Shown here piece by piece: positions 1 to 7,889 of a stretch of DNA of 11,383 nucleotides (positions are counted from its first letter, which is position 1; the number at the start of each line of letters is the position of its first letter). The stretch lies in contig JAMXCY010000021.1 of assembly GCA_024543015.1 (NCBI GenBank), positions 1 to 11,383 of the forward strand, in the 5' to 3' direction. The notes under the pieces were generated by a model, which was not told the DNA's origin, made no database searches, and saw only the letters and a list, made by a program, of their open reading frames with translations. This stretch comes from Candidatus Omnitrophota bacterium (lineage in GTDB: Bacteria > Omnitrophota > Gorgyraeia > JAFGHF01). Made by a program: the position numbers and the translations under genes.

Positions 1-1989
1 ACCTTCAGGCAGAGGTGGTACGTGAGTGAAAAGTCGTCCCAAAGTGGTATTCAGTCGCATACGCACATTTACCGCCCAAGCTGATGCTTCTAAAAGAACA
101 CTCGTATCCCTTTTACGTATCTTGGCAAAACCCATAATTATACCCGGCAATAAAATAAAAGCTGCTAGCCCCACCAACGCCCCCAGGACATGAACCGCTT
201 TGACCTGAGAAAGGGCCTTGGTAATGTAGGCAAAGGCTGATCCAAGAGCCGCAATAGCTATACCTCCCCCCAACAAGAGATCACGCGTCATGCCTGATGC
301 ATTAGGAGCAGCCGTAGTTGTTTCTAACTTAGTTTGGCGGGATTTACTGAATTTATCTATTTGTTTCTTGATGAAACCGGTAAATTGCTTAAAAGGCGCC
401 TTCACTGACTCCCAAATGCTTATAGGGTTTTCCACGATATCTACTACCTGCGCATCCCACTCTCTACCATCTATAGTAAAAAAGATACCGCGCTTGCCAA
501 CACGCAATCCACCTGCATCACCAGAGGTCACTGCAGCCACAATCTCAAATTTAATATCTTTGTCCTGGCGACCAGTAATTTCCAAATACAAAAGATACAT
601 ACAACTCTCTTCTGCTATCTTTTTGTGGGCAGGCCTGTCCTGAATTTTCATTGTAAAAGTCATTTCCCTTCCATCAATTACTAATCTGCCCATTTCAAAA
701 AGGGAGCGGCGCTTAGGGCTGTAAAGATTGGCGAAACTTACAAAATTGTTTGCCAACTCCATTAACCATCTTTGGTAAAGGACTAACTTCTCCAAATTAT
801 GGAGCTGGTTCAAATCATCAGCCACAGCTAAGTCTTTGGCAATGAGTTCGCTTGTCCTTTGTCTGTATGTCCCGTTAAGATAGGTACGCAGCAAATCTTG
901 ACTCAGTTTTTCTACCTTTATACCCTGCCTGCCTTCTAACCACGCCCGGTATGGAGCAAAGATAGCTTTTATCTTATCCCACTGTTTTTCAGTAAGTTGT
1001 TTGATTGACCCCATAAGAAGTTGTTTGGCTGAGCCTCTAAGGGCGCGCTTTAGCACCTTTTCCCTAAGCTCAACTAGGCGGTCAAGATATAAGGGATTGA
1101 GTGTTGCCTCAAAGTCCAAGACGCCTTTTGGGCTAGGTAAAGCTAAGGGAGCATTCTTAAGCCGCTCTTCCATTATTGACTTATTCGTAAAATCGATTTC
1201 TTCAAGCTCCTTCTGGCGAAGCTGCATCTGATCTGCTGAGCGCTGATCAAACCTGACCATTGCACACTGCGTAAAATATTGCTCAATCTTCTCTTCTAAA
1301 TTAACCACTAACTCATAGGCTTGCGGTGTTTCAGTCCCCCAAGGCATAACCTCTGTAGTATCATTACCTTTGGGAATTTCGCCTTTTGTTTTCCAGACAA
1401 GAAAGTTTTTAGCTTCATCAAAGAATATCTTAAGCCGCTCTTCGTTAATCCCTGGCTTACCGCTGGCATCCAAAGCAGGACCAATAGTCTCTATAACAGA
1501 GGTGATGAATTGAGCTAAATCTGGATCAGCCGCTGCTTGCGGAGGAATAATACCATCACCGTTATTCGCGCTACTGGCCATAATGTTTTGCACATCTCGG
1601 ACCTGAGCCAGACTAATCTCCTGTGCATCTGGTGAATTAAGATTGGTTAAGATTAACTTTGCGGCTGTTTGTAATTTTTGACCTTCAGGATGACTGATAT
1701 CAATATCGCTTAAGTTTAGCACATCAGTACCAACGGACAAACGGCTCCTATGTTTAAGGAATCGAAACAGCCAAGTCTGTGCCGCCTTGAGCTCATCAGT
1801 CCTGATACGACCATTCTGGTCCGTATCTACATAAGAAAGAAATGCGCTATCGCAGTTGAGGCTGTTAATGGGGATACTGGTCGCTGCCCAGTGCGCATCG
1901 TCAAGAACTTGAATTTTTTCCAAATCCCGGGCATCTTGAATTCTCAGTTGGTAGCTCCCACCGTAATTCTTAAATATCAATTGTGACAT
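1..1989 (-). CDS. EF-hand protein with two C-terminal membrane helices, unknown function (3' end outside window)
   Basis: The frame is open from an ATG at 1989 to the window edge: 663 codons with no stop, so the gene continues leftwards. AGGA lies 8 nt before the ATG. Residues 55-66 (DTDQNGRIRTDE) form a textbook calcium-binding EF-hand loop, with acidic or amide side chains at 1, 3 and 5, Gly at 6, Ile at 8 and Glu at 12. A degenerate loop follows at about 141-152 (NNGDGII) and a weaker one near 174-185. Residues 225-420 look alpha-helical and charged; 434-520 look beta-rich. Two hydrophobic segments, about 571-590 and 599-620, are likely membrane helices, and a basic RKRD patch follows. There is no signal peptide, so the EF-hand part is probably cytoplasmic. 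I do not recognise a named family. The N-terminal region and the post-membrane segment recall uncharacterised proteins of PVC and related bacteria, from memory only. It lies downstream of hflC across a hairpin. Calcium binding is well supported; function is unknown. Confidence 0.85.
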   Translation of the reverse strand, partial: MSQLIFKNYGGSYQLRIQDARDLEKIQVLDDAHWAATSIPINSLNCDSAFLSYVDTDQNGRIRTDELKAAQTWLFRFLKHRSRLSVGTDVLNLSDIDISHPEGQKLQTAAKLILTNLNSPDAQEISLAQVRDVQNIMASSANNGDGIIPPQAAADPDLAQFITSVIETIGPALDASGKPGINEERLKIFFDEAKNFLVWKTKGEIPKGNDTTEVMPWGTETPQAYELVVNLEEKIEQYFTQCAMVRFDQRSADQMQLRQKELEEIDFTNKSIMEERLKNAPLALPSPKGVLDFEATLNPLYLDRLVELREKVLKRALRGSAKQLLMGSIKQLTEKQWDKIKAIFAPYRAWLEGRQGIKVEKLSQDLLRTYLNGTYRQRTSELIAKDLAVADDLNQLHNLEKLVLYQRWLMELANNFVSFANLYSPKRRSLFEMGRLVIDGREMTFTMKIQDRPAHKKIAEESCMYLLYLEITGRQDKDIKFEIVAAVTSGDAGGLRVGKRGIFFTIDGREWDAQVVDIVENPISIWESVKAPFKQFTGFIKKQIDKFSKSRQTKLETTTAAPNASGMTRDLLLGGGIAIAALGSAFAYITKALSQVKAVHVLGALVGLAAFILLPGIIMGFAKIRKRDTSVLLEASAWAVNVRMRLNTTLGRLFTHVPPLPEG

Positions 1990-2029
1990 AATAATCCATC
2001 CTAAATGAGCATATGAGTGTAAACTAACC

Positions 2030-2075
2030 CCGCCCTTTCTGCTTCGTAGTCTCTCTTTGTAAGTAGAAAGGGCGG
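2030..2075 (-). terminator. Long-stem hairpin between hflC and the EF-hand gene, possible terminator
   Basis: CCGCCCTTTCT at 2030-2040 is perfectly complementary to AGAAAGGGCGG at 2065-2075. After one mismatch, 2042-2044 also pair with 2061-2063, which leaves a 16-nt loop. The stem begins 21 nt after the hflC stop. In the direction of transcription it is followed by GGTTAGTTTACA, which is only loosely T-rich, so termination may be partial. It could also protect the 3' end of the hflKC message or lower expression of the next gene. The pairing is seen directly; the role is inferred. Confidence 0.55.
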
Positions 2076-2096
2076 AGCAAATCTCTTGAGTCAGTC

Positions 2097-3038
2097 TTAT
2101 TTAAGACTTTTCAGATATCGGTAGTAATCACTGTCGGTGCTCAAGATTATGGTAGAATTCTCATCAATTGTCTTGCGGTATGTCTCTAATGTCTTCATGA
2201 ATGCATAAAATGCCGGATCCTTATTATAGGCATCGGCATAAATTTTGGTTGTCTGGGCATCGGTCTTTCCTCTGATGCCCTGGGCCTTGCGGTAGGCCTC
2301 GGAAGTAATCTGTTTTAATTCCTTGCCCATCTGGCCTTCAATCTCTGCCTGCTTTCCCTGACCTTCAGAGCGATACTGCTCAGCGGCCCGTTTCCTTTCG
2401 GCAATCATCCGCTCATAGACCTTCCTGCGCACCGCTTCCACATAATTGATCCGCTTGATGCGTACATCTATCAATTCAATGCCGTATTGAGGAGCAAGCA
2501 CCTTGGCCTTTTTCAGAATCATCCCGGCCAGGGCTTTTCGGCCAACGGAAATCTTCTCTAACGCCTCTTCAGTAACTACGACCTCCTCTTGTTCCTCTTT
2601 AGTTTCCAGGATGCGATTGGTATTTCTGATTGCTTCAACGAGGAGGTGACTGGTAACGGCGTCGCGCGTGGCTGAATTGATAATGTCATCGAGCCTGGCA
2701 TGTGCGCCGCTTTCCGTTCCCACTGATTGCAAGAACTTCAAGGCATCAGTAATTCGCCAGCGGGCAGTAGTATCCAGCCAGATATACCTTTTATCTTTTG
2801 TGGGAATCTGGTTGGGATCTCCGTCCCAATCCAGAAGCCTTTTCTCAAAATACTGGGCCCGCTGGATAAACGGCGTCTTAAAATGTAACCCGGCAGTGGT
2901 AATCGACTCACCCACAGGCTTGCCAAACTGGGTAACCACTACTTGCTTAGTCTCATCAACTATATATGCCACACCGCTTAAAAATATAGCTATGACCAGA
3001 ATTGCTAAAATCCCTATTATCTTTAAAATCGGTTTCAT
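2097..3038 (-). CDS. hflC: HflC, SPFH/prohibitin-family subunit of the FtsH-modulating HflKC complex
   Basis: This is a 313-residue protein, within the usual HflC range. An N-terminal membrane anchor at about 4-26 is followed by an SPFH domain. The HflC-type stretch at about 185-233 is well kept (YGIELIDVRIKRINY, then ERMIAERKRAAEQYRSEG). A helical, Ala/Lys/Glu-rich segment follows, and then the C-terminal DPAFYAFMKTLETYRK motif at 275-290. HflC pairs with HflK to form a large cage in the inner membrane that encloses FtsH hexamers and alters their access to substrates. The start ATG overlaps the hflK stop as ATGA, so the two subunits are probably translationally coupled. A purine-rich GGGGGAAG site lies before the ATG, inside hflK. 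No ftsH gene is in the window. Identification rests on motif order and on the partner gene. Confidence 0.94.
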   Translation of the reverse strand: MKPILKIIGILAILVIAIFLSGVAYIVDETKQVVVTQFGKPVGESITTAGLHFKTPFIQRAQYFEKRLLDWDGDPNQIPTKDKRYIWLDTTARWRITDALKFLQSVGTESGAHARLDDIINSATRDAVTSHLLVEAIRNTNRILETKEEQEEVVVTEEALEKISVGRKALAGMILKKAKVLAPQYGIELIDVRIKRINYVEAVRRKVYERMIAERKRAAEQYRSEGQGKQAEIEGQMGKELKQITSEAYRKAQGIRGKTDAQTTKIYADAYNKDPAFYAFMKTLETYRKTIDENSTIILSTDSDYYRYLKSLK

Positions 3039-4036
3039 TGCTGACTTCCCCCTTTCTGGCCAATATTTAATAACTGCAGAATCGAGGTCTGCTCCGAATC
3101 AATGATATATTTCTCTTTTGCCCTGGGCAAAACCTCCATCATCGTATCCAGATATAGCCTCTTCCGGGTTATCTCGGGCGCCTTTTTATATTCTGTCCAG
3201 GTATCTAAAAATCTCTCGGCCTCGCCCTTGGCCCGGTTTACCTTATCTAACTGGTATCCTTCGGCTTCACGAATGGTTTTTTCCGCCTCACCGCGGGCCC
3301 GAGGGATAACCTTATTATAAGCCTTCCAGGCCTGGTTAATCATTCGCTCCTTCTCCTGTTTGGCTTCGTTGACCTCATTGAAGGCCGGTTTTACCTCATC
3401 GGGAGGATTGACATCCTGAAGTTTGACCGTAACCACCTGAACTCCGGTCTGATAGTTATCCAGAATCTTCTGCATCTCCAGCTGGGCAAGGTCGTTTATC
3501 TCCTCCCTCTCTGTGGTGAGCACCTCATCTACACGATAATCACCAACAAGCCGGCGCATCACTACCTCAGAGATATCCCGCACATTATCCACAGGGTCTC
3601 TGGTTTTAAAAAGCAGACTTCTTGCATCTTTGACCTTAAATTGCACTATCCAGCGCACATCCAGAATATTCAGGTCTCCGGTAAGCATTAAGGATTCTTC
3701 AGGATACTTGCGGGGAGAATACTGTGTCTTTACCCCGGCACGCAGGGTTCTCACCCCAAACTCCTCTTTAAATACGCGCTTTACCTTAATCGGGGTCACC
3801 TTTTCAATGCCAAAAGGAACTTTGATATGCAGACCAGGTGAAGTGGTATAAGCATAGCGGCCGAATCTTTGCACCACCCCCACCTCATCCGGGCCGATAG
3901 AATAAATCGTCCCAAACAAGACAACCAGCCCGACAAAAGCCAAGATGATTATGGGCAAAAATTTTCCGTAATCGCCAAACTTTTTCCTGCCTATATCCAG
4001 GATGTCTTCCGGTCCACGAACATCTTTCCATTCCAT
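3035..4036 (-). CDS. hflK: HflK, SPFH/prohibitin-family subunit of the FtsH-modulating HflKC complex
   Basis: This is a 333-residue protein. A short charged N-terminus lacks the glycine-rich extension of enterobacterial HflK. A membrane helix lies at about 27-46, followed by an SPFH domain from about 47 that begins with GPDEVGVVQRFGRY. The family hallmark LQDVNPPDEVKPAFNEV occurs at about 207-222, ahead of a long helical region (225-300) rich in Ala, Glu, Lys and Arg that should pack against HflC. With HflC it controls membrane proteolysis by FtsH. An AAGGAAGGAG ribosome site precedes the ATG by about 9 nt. It lies 39 nt downstream of the small HTH gene, with no terminator between, and overlaps hflC by 4 nt. 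The HTH gene, hflK and hflC are therefore read as one operon driven by the promoter at 4319-4347. Confidence 0.94.
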   Translation of the reverse strand: MEWKDVRGPEDILDIGRKKFGDYGKFLPIIILAFVGLVVLFGTIYSIGPDEVGVVQRFGRYAYTTSPGLHIKVPFGIEKVTPIKVKRVFKEEFGVRTLRAGVKTQYSPRKYPEESLMLTGDLNILDVRWIVQFKVKDARSLLFKTRDPVDNVRDISEVVMRRLVGDYRVDEVLTTEREEINDLAQLEMQKILDNYQTGVQVVTVKLQDVNPPDEVKPAFNEVNEAKQEKERMINQAWKAYNKVIPRARGEAEKTIREAEGYQLDKVNRAKGEAERFLDTWTEYKKAPEITRKRLYLDTMMEVLPRAKEKYIIDSEQTSILQLLNIGQKGGSQQ

Positions 4037-4075
4037 TTTCTCATACTCCTTCCTTTTTCAGCTTATTAACTTTCT

Positions 4076-4270
4076 TCAATATTGTTTTTTCATAGAGCTT
4101 GCTTTGCCGCGATTTCTTCGCCAATCTTCTATCTCTTCAGTATCAAATCTCCACTGACCACCGGCTTTAAAAGCTGGAATTTTACCTTTACGAGCAAGGC
4201 GTCTAACTGTATATGGATGGACTCTTAGATATTCAGAAACTTCTGTAACTAGATAGGTACTTTTTGACAT
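4076..4270 (-). CDS. Small excisionase-type (MerR-like) helix-turn-helix DNA-binding protein
   Basis: This 64-residue protein is almost entirely one HTH_17/excisionase-family domain. Residues 6-53 read YLVTEVSEYLRVHPYTVRRL, then ARKGKIPAFKAGGQWRFD and EEIEDWRR. The recognition helix lies at about 19-28, the wing 'GKIPAFKAGGQWRF' follows, and a short helix and a basic tail close the protein. Proteins of this class bind DNA as recombination directionality factors, or as small transcription regulators such as BldC. No integrase or attachment site is nearby and the next genes are housekeeping hflKC, so a regulatory role fits better than excision. GGTGAG lies just before the ATG. It is the first gene after a strong promoter whose -10 is covered by a 19-bp palindrome, which suggests autoregulation. 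That link is inference; the fold assignment is firm. Confidence 0.85.
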   Translation of the reverse strand: MSKSTYLVTEVSEYLRVHPYTVRRLARKGKIPAFKAGGQWRFDTEEIEDWRRNRGKASSMKKQY

Positions 4271-4309
4271 ATTCTCACCTGAAATAGTTTACTATTGGCA
4301 GGATACAAA

Positions 4310-4328
4310 GTGTTACATATTGTAACAC
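4310..4328. promoter_or_regulatory. Perfect 19-bp palindrome, candidate operator of the HTH-hflK-hflC operon
   Basis: GTGTTACATATTGTAACAC has eight paired bases on each side of a 3-nt centre. It covers the -10 hexamer and extends past the expected transcription start of the minus-strand promoter, ending 39 nt before the HTH start codon. A repressor bound here would block RNA polymerase. The symmetry is seen directly; the identity of the bound protein is inferred. The inner 17 bases also satisfy the TnrA/GlnR-type consensus TGTNANAWWWTNTNACA. It is too AT-rich and lacks the T-run needed for a terminator. Confidence 0.7.
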
Positions 4329-4347
4329 CCTCAATTTGGCGTGTCAA
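4319..4347 (-). promoter_or_regulatory. Sigma70-type promoter for the HTH-hflK-hflC operon
   Basis: On the minus strand, a perfect -35 TTGACA (4347-4342) is followed after exactly 17 nt by TACAAT (4324-4319), which matches the -10 consensus at five of six bases. Transcription should start near 4312, giving a leader of about 40 nt with a GGTGAG ribosome site. It lies in the 108-nt gap after the glycosyltransferase stop, so it separates the two transcription units. The overlap with the palindrome suggests repression. Confidence 0.8.
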
Positions 4348-4378
4348 CTCTTTCCTGAAAATGATTTTAATTGGAAAA

Positions 4379-5554
4379 CTAAATAACCTTTCTATAAATG
4401 TCAAATGTTCTTTCTGCCATAATCTCTTTGGTAAAGTATTGCTCAACCATCTCTCTTCCTGCTGACCCCAGGCGTTTCCGCAATTTTTCATCAGCCAGAA
4501 GTTGTATCGTGCGCTTAGCCAATTGTTCAAAGTTTTTGGGAGGGACAAGAAAACCATTAATATTATTGTGAACAATTTCCGGCATCCCTCCCATAGAAGT
4601 TACTACAATAGGTTTTTTCGAGGCCATTGATTCCAGAAGGGTTAAGCCGAATGGTTCCTGGGAGGAAGAAGGATAAATGCATACCTGAGAGGCCGCATAA
4701 AGATAGGGCATATCTCCTAACGCATAAAGATCAATCAGCACATTCTCTTTTAAGTTAAAAAAATCTACCAACTCTACAATATAGGCAATATCTTTCTTTT
4801 GTGTCGCTCCCCAGTCAATAATTTTTTTCGTGCCCGCCAGAACTAAAATCACTTCCGGAAATTTACTCTCAATAATGCGCAAGGCCTTCACGCTTACATC
4901 GCAGCCCTTCCCTAGCCCCATCCGTGCGGGATGAAAGACAACTCTTTTATTCCTTAATTGCGGATATTTTTTATAAACAGTCCGAGGATTGACCCGGGGA
5001 TGAAATACCGTATGGTCGATGCCATGGTGTACCGTGGTAATATTTTCGTGGTTAATACCGATACCAACAAGCTCCTGCTTGATAAAATGGCTAACTGCAA
5101 TAATATGCATCCATTTGATTTTGCGCATAATACTCAAAAACAGCGGATCGTCCCAGGTATTATGCGCTGTAAGAATGAGGGGAATACCCTTGCGCTTAGC
5201 CAGCTCTGCAAGAATGTCCGCATGCGCCAGACTGAAATAATGCATATTATGAGCATGGAGAATATCCGGCTTTGTCTGATCAATAAAATTTGTAAATACG
5301 CTGGTAACCTCATCTTCAATAGCGTTCAGGCCTCTTCGAAAAAGCCAGTTCAGATCCATTATCGGAGTGCGATATACCTTGATTCCGCGAAATTCATCTT
5401 CAGCTTTACATTCTTCTACAGCGCCAGTCAAAAGACTCACTTTGTGGCCTTGCTGCGCAAATTGCGGCAGGAGAATGGTCAAATGTGTTTCCACTCCTCC
5501 AATAATAGGCGGAAACCCCCAGTGTAAATGCGCGATGGAAAGTTTCTTTCTCAT
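4379..5554 (-). CDS. GT4-family (GT-B fold) glycosyltransferase
   Basis: The 391-residue product has the two Rossmann-like halves of a retaining GT-B enzyme. The N-terminal acceptor half starts at once with SIAHLHWGFPPIIGGVETHL, where the GGVE loop at 19-22 is typical of GT4. In the C-terminal donor half, HPARMGLGKG lies at 208-217 and the EX7E signature EPFGLTLLE at 300-308 binds the nucleotide-sugar. It lacks membrane helices and should be cytosolic or loosely membrane-attached. The acceptor and product cannot be read from sequence. The ATG at 5554 starts one base after the stop of the GH65 gene (TGAGATG), which suggests translational coupling. An upstream TTG at 5584 would give 401 residues and a 29-nt overlap, but both starts lack a good ribosome site, and the protein homology begins right after the ATG. 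Neighbours suggest a role in making an alpha-glucoside or glycan. Confidence 0.88.
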   Translation of the reverse strand: MRKKLSIAHLHWGFPPIIGGVETHLTILLPQFAQQGHKVSLLTGAVEECKAEDEFRGIKVYRTPIMDLNWLFRRGLNAIEDEVTSVFTNFIDQTKPDILHAHNMHYFSLAHADILAELAKRKGIPLILTAHNTWDDPLFLSIMRKIKWMHIIAVSHFIKQELVGIGINHENITTVHHGIDHTVFHPRVNPRTVYKKYPQLRNKRVVFHPARMGLGKGCDVSVKALRIIESKFPEVILVLAGTKKIIDWGATQKKDIAYIVELVDFFNLKENVLIDLYALGDMPYLYAASQVCIYPSSSQEPFGLTLLESMASKKPIVVTSMGGMPEIVHNNINGFLVPPKNFEQLAKRTIQLLADEKLRKRLGSAGREMVEQYFTKEIMAERTFDIYRKVI

Positions 5555-5555
5555 C

Positions 5556-7880
5556 TCAATAAAACTTTTCTCTTTTTGCTCCAACTATGTATCTTTTAAA
5601 TGTATAGAGCTTGTTCATCTGCAAGCGCATCATTCTGTCAAAAATACCTATTTCCATTTCCTGTCGCTGCCGGAAATGTATCTTAAGTTTAATTATATCG
5701 TTGGTTAACTCAAAGGTAATGAGTTTACCCTGCCAGATTAGAGAAAACTTCACTTTCCTCCATCTCCCCGGAAGACGCGGATTAACCGCCATCTTTTCTC
5801 TTTTGATTTTAATTCCGGCAAAACCAAAAATCATTGCCTGCCAGCTCCCCCCTAAAGAAGCAACATGAATCCCCTCATCAGTATTATTATAAATATTATC
5901 GATATCAGTGTGCAGACTCAGTTTAAACAGGCTATAGGCCCTGACTAAATCCCCAACATCACAGCCAAGGAGAGAATGTATGGAAGGACTCAAGGAAGAC
6001 TTGTGCACTGTCCTTGGCATATAAAAATCGTAATTAGCAATTTTTGTCTTTAGACTAAATATATCATTGAGCAGGTAAAGAAGCATCACTACATCAGCCT
6101 GTTTTACCAGGTTAGTTTTACCTAAACTCTTGGGCTTTAGTCCCTGCGGAATAAGGGGGATTCCGTTCTCATCAGATCGGGTAAGGGCAACCTTCTTTAA
6201 TTTAAAATAGCCGTCAAACTGTTCAATGATTCTTTTCTTATTGACATTAATTGCTATTATAGCAGCAATCCTTTTCCAGCTCCCGGCTTCTTTTTCTTTT
6301 AAATACAGCTTCTTTTTTAATTTTTTGTATATTATCGGCTTTTTCTTAAGATTACAAAATAATTTATAAGCAGTAACTAAATTCCACTTGGCCATCATAT
6401 TGGTATAGGCATTGTTATTTACGTCCCGATGGAATTCATCAGGACCAATAACATGTTTAATCTCATATTTCCTTTTTCGCTTATTGTACTCAACCCGCGA
6501 TGCCCAAAACCGGGCGGTCTCAAAAAACATCTCATAGCCATAGCTCACCATAAATCCTTCATCCCCTGTGACAATATAGTACCTGTAAATAGCGTAGGCA
6601 ACATCAGCAGTTATATGCTGCTCCTGTTGGTGGGTATGAATCTTGATTACTGTTCCATCAAAATCCTTGGACCAGGCGGGAGTTTCTTCTTCGCCTGTAT
6701 CTGCTGACTCCCAGGCAAATTTTGCCCCTTTAAATCCCTCGCTTTGCGCAAGTTTCCGAGATTTGCCTAATCGGTTATATCGATAAAGGAGCATATTTTT
6801 GGCCACTTGAGGAAAATTAAAAAGATAGAAAGGCATCAGGAAAATCTCTGTGTCCCAGAAAATATGTCCCCGGTAACCTTCTCCGCTTAAAGCCTTTGCC
6901 CCAATACTGGATGAGCCGTTATCATAATGTGCACAAATAAGCATATGGTAGATATTAAAACGCAAGTTCTCCTGTAAATTTTTTGTCCATTCAACAGATA
7001 TATCTGCTTTTTTCCAAAGTCTCTGCCAGGCAAGGATATGCTCTGTAAGAAGATTGGAGAATTTATTACGAAATGCCTTATGAAATACCTTAAGGGATTC
7101 TTTTTTGTAAGATGATATATCTTCTTTGTAGGGAAAGTGTTTTATGTAAAATATCTTAGTGAATATAACAGTTTGACCTTTTTTAAGTTTAAGGCGAAAG
7201 ATATTATCTTTAGCAAAGGTCTTTTTATGATTAATCTGGTAATAAAAACCACTCCAGTATACTACAATGTGTTTTTTCTCCAAGGTTTCCACTGCCAAGT
7301 ATCCAGCTCGATGAGATTGCCCTATTTCTCTAATCCGAAAATGTCTCTTTCTGCCTTCGCTAAGGATTCTCGCATTAGCAACCGAGGTATCTATTCCTGT
7401 ATTGATGTCTATCGAACATCTAGCGTCAACAGCCGTAACTGCAATCTGCATGGCGCCAATATTTTTGTTGTGTTGAGAAATAAACCTTAAGGACTGATAA
7501 TCATAGCATCTTTTCTTTGTATCTTTATAGACAGTGTGTCTGACCAGTACCGCCTTCTTCATATTCAGTATTCTTTTATGTTTAATGCTATCCGCGGCAA
7601 CTAAGTCCAGCTTTTCTCCTGCGATAGTAAATTTAAAGTTAACCGGGTTAGGTAAATTCACTAGTTCATCGACTTGAGAACCTATCTTATCAAAAATACC
7701 CCCAATATAAGTGCCCGGCATAGCCTCATAAGGGATCTCCTCCAATACCCCTCTTGTGCCCAAATATCCATTACCTAAAGTAAACTGGGTCTCTCTGATA
7801 TTCTGTAAGTGCTTAACCCACTGGGGCTCTTCGATCATCCAGAGTTCATCTTTGGTAAACTCAGCGTAAAACTCTTTCAT
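5556..7880 (-). CDS. Glycoside hydrolase family 65 phosphorylase (maltose/trehalose/kojibiose phosphorylase type)
   Basis: The 774-residue enzyme has the usual GH65 length and order: an N-terminal beta-sandwich (about 1-270), a linker, an (alpha/alpha)6 catalytic barrel, and a small C-terminal beta domain after about 690. GH65 phosphorylases are inverting: an alpha-glucoside plus phosphate gives beta-glucose 1-phosphate plus the released sugar or polyol. Visible motifs are FWDTE at 341-345, WESADTGEEETP at 390-401, the general acid Glu482 in GPDEFH, VKQAD at 592-596, a candidate phosphate-binding SSLSPSIHS at 628-636 and GIHVASLGGSWQA at 670-682. The substrate is not certain; the WESADTGEE segment looks to me more like kojibiose-type members than classical maltose phosphorylases. 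The ATG at 7880 has AAGGAG five bases upstream and is preferred to the TTG at 7883. The gene begins 9 nt after the HAD gene. It is more AT-rich and lysine-rich than hflKC. Confidence 0.9.
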   Translation of the reverse strand: MKEFYAEFTKDELWMIEEPQWVKHLQNIRETQFTLGNGYLGTRGVLEEIPYEAMPGTYIGGIFDKIGSQVDELVNLPNPVNFKFTIAGEKLDLVAADSIKHKRILNMKKAVLVRHTVYKDTKKRCYDYQSLRFISQHNKNIGAMQIAVTAVDARCSIDINTGIDTSVANARILSEGRKRHFRIREIGQSHRAGYLAVETLEKKHIVVYWSGFYYQINHKKTFAKDNIFRLKLKKGQTVIFTKIFYIKHFPYKEDISSYKKESLKVFHKAFRNKFSNLLTEHILAWQRLWKKADISVEWTKNLQENLRFNIYHMLICAHYDNGSSSIGAKALSGEGYRGHIFWDTEIFLMPFYLFNFPQVAKNMLLYRYNRLGKSRKLAQSEGFKGAKFAWESADTGEEETPAWSKDFDGTVIKIHTHQQEQHITADVAYAIYRYYIVTGDEGFMVSYGYEMFFETARFWASRVEYNKRKRKYEIKHVIGPDEFHRDVNNNAYTNMMAKWNLVTAYKLFCNLKKKPIIYKKLKKKLYLKEKEAGSWKRIAAIIAINVNKKRIIEQFDGYFKLKKVALTRSDENGIPLIPQGLKPKSLGKTNLVKQADVVMLLYLLNDIFSLKTKIANYDFYMPRTVHKSSLSPSIHSLLGCDVGDLVRAYSLFKLSLHTDIDNIYNNTDEGIHVASLGGSWQAMIFGFAGIKIKREKMAVNPRLPGRWRKVKFSLIWQGKLITFELTNDIIKLKIHFRQRQEMEIGIFDRMMRLQMNKLYTFKRYIVGAKREKFY

Positions 7881-7889
7881 CAACTCTCC

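Noticed and set aside
290..643. Plus-strand open frames across 290-1986
   Set aside because: They lie opposite one continuous minus-strand frame of 663 codons with an EF-hand and a ribosome site, and show no protein-family features.
4076..4270. Phage or integrative-element excisionase
   Set aside because: The domain fits, but there is no integrase, attachment repeat or phage gene nearby, and it is in an operon with hflK and hflC.
4310..4328. Terminator for the GT4 gene
   Set aside because: The stem is AT-rich, has no following T-run, and its left arm contains the -10 box of a strong promoter.
4249..4575. Minus-strand frame of 108 codons
   Set aside because: It overlaps the 3' end of the GT4 gene and the promoter/operator region in another frame, and its sequence looks like no protein family.
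5555..5584. TTG start for the glycosyltransferase
   Set aside because: It would create a 29-nt overlap, has no better ribosome site, and adds residues ahead of the usual GT4 start; the ATG coupled to the GH65 stop is simpler.
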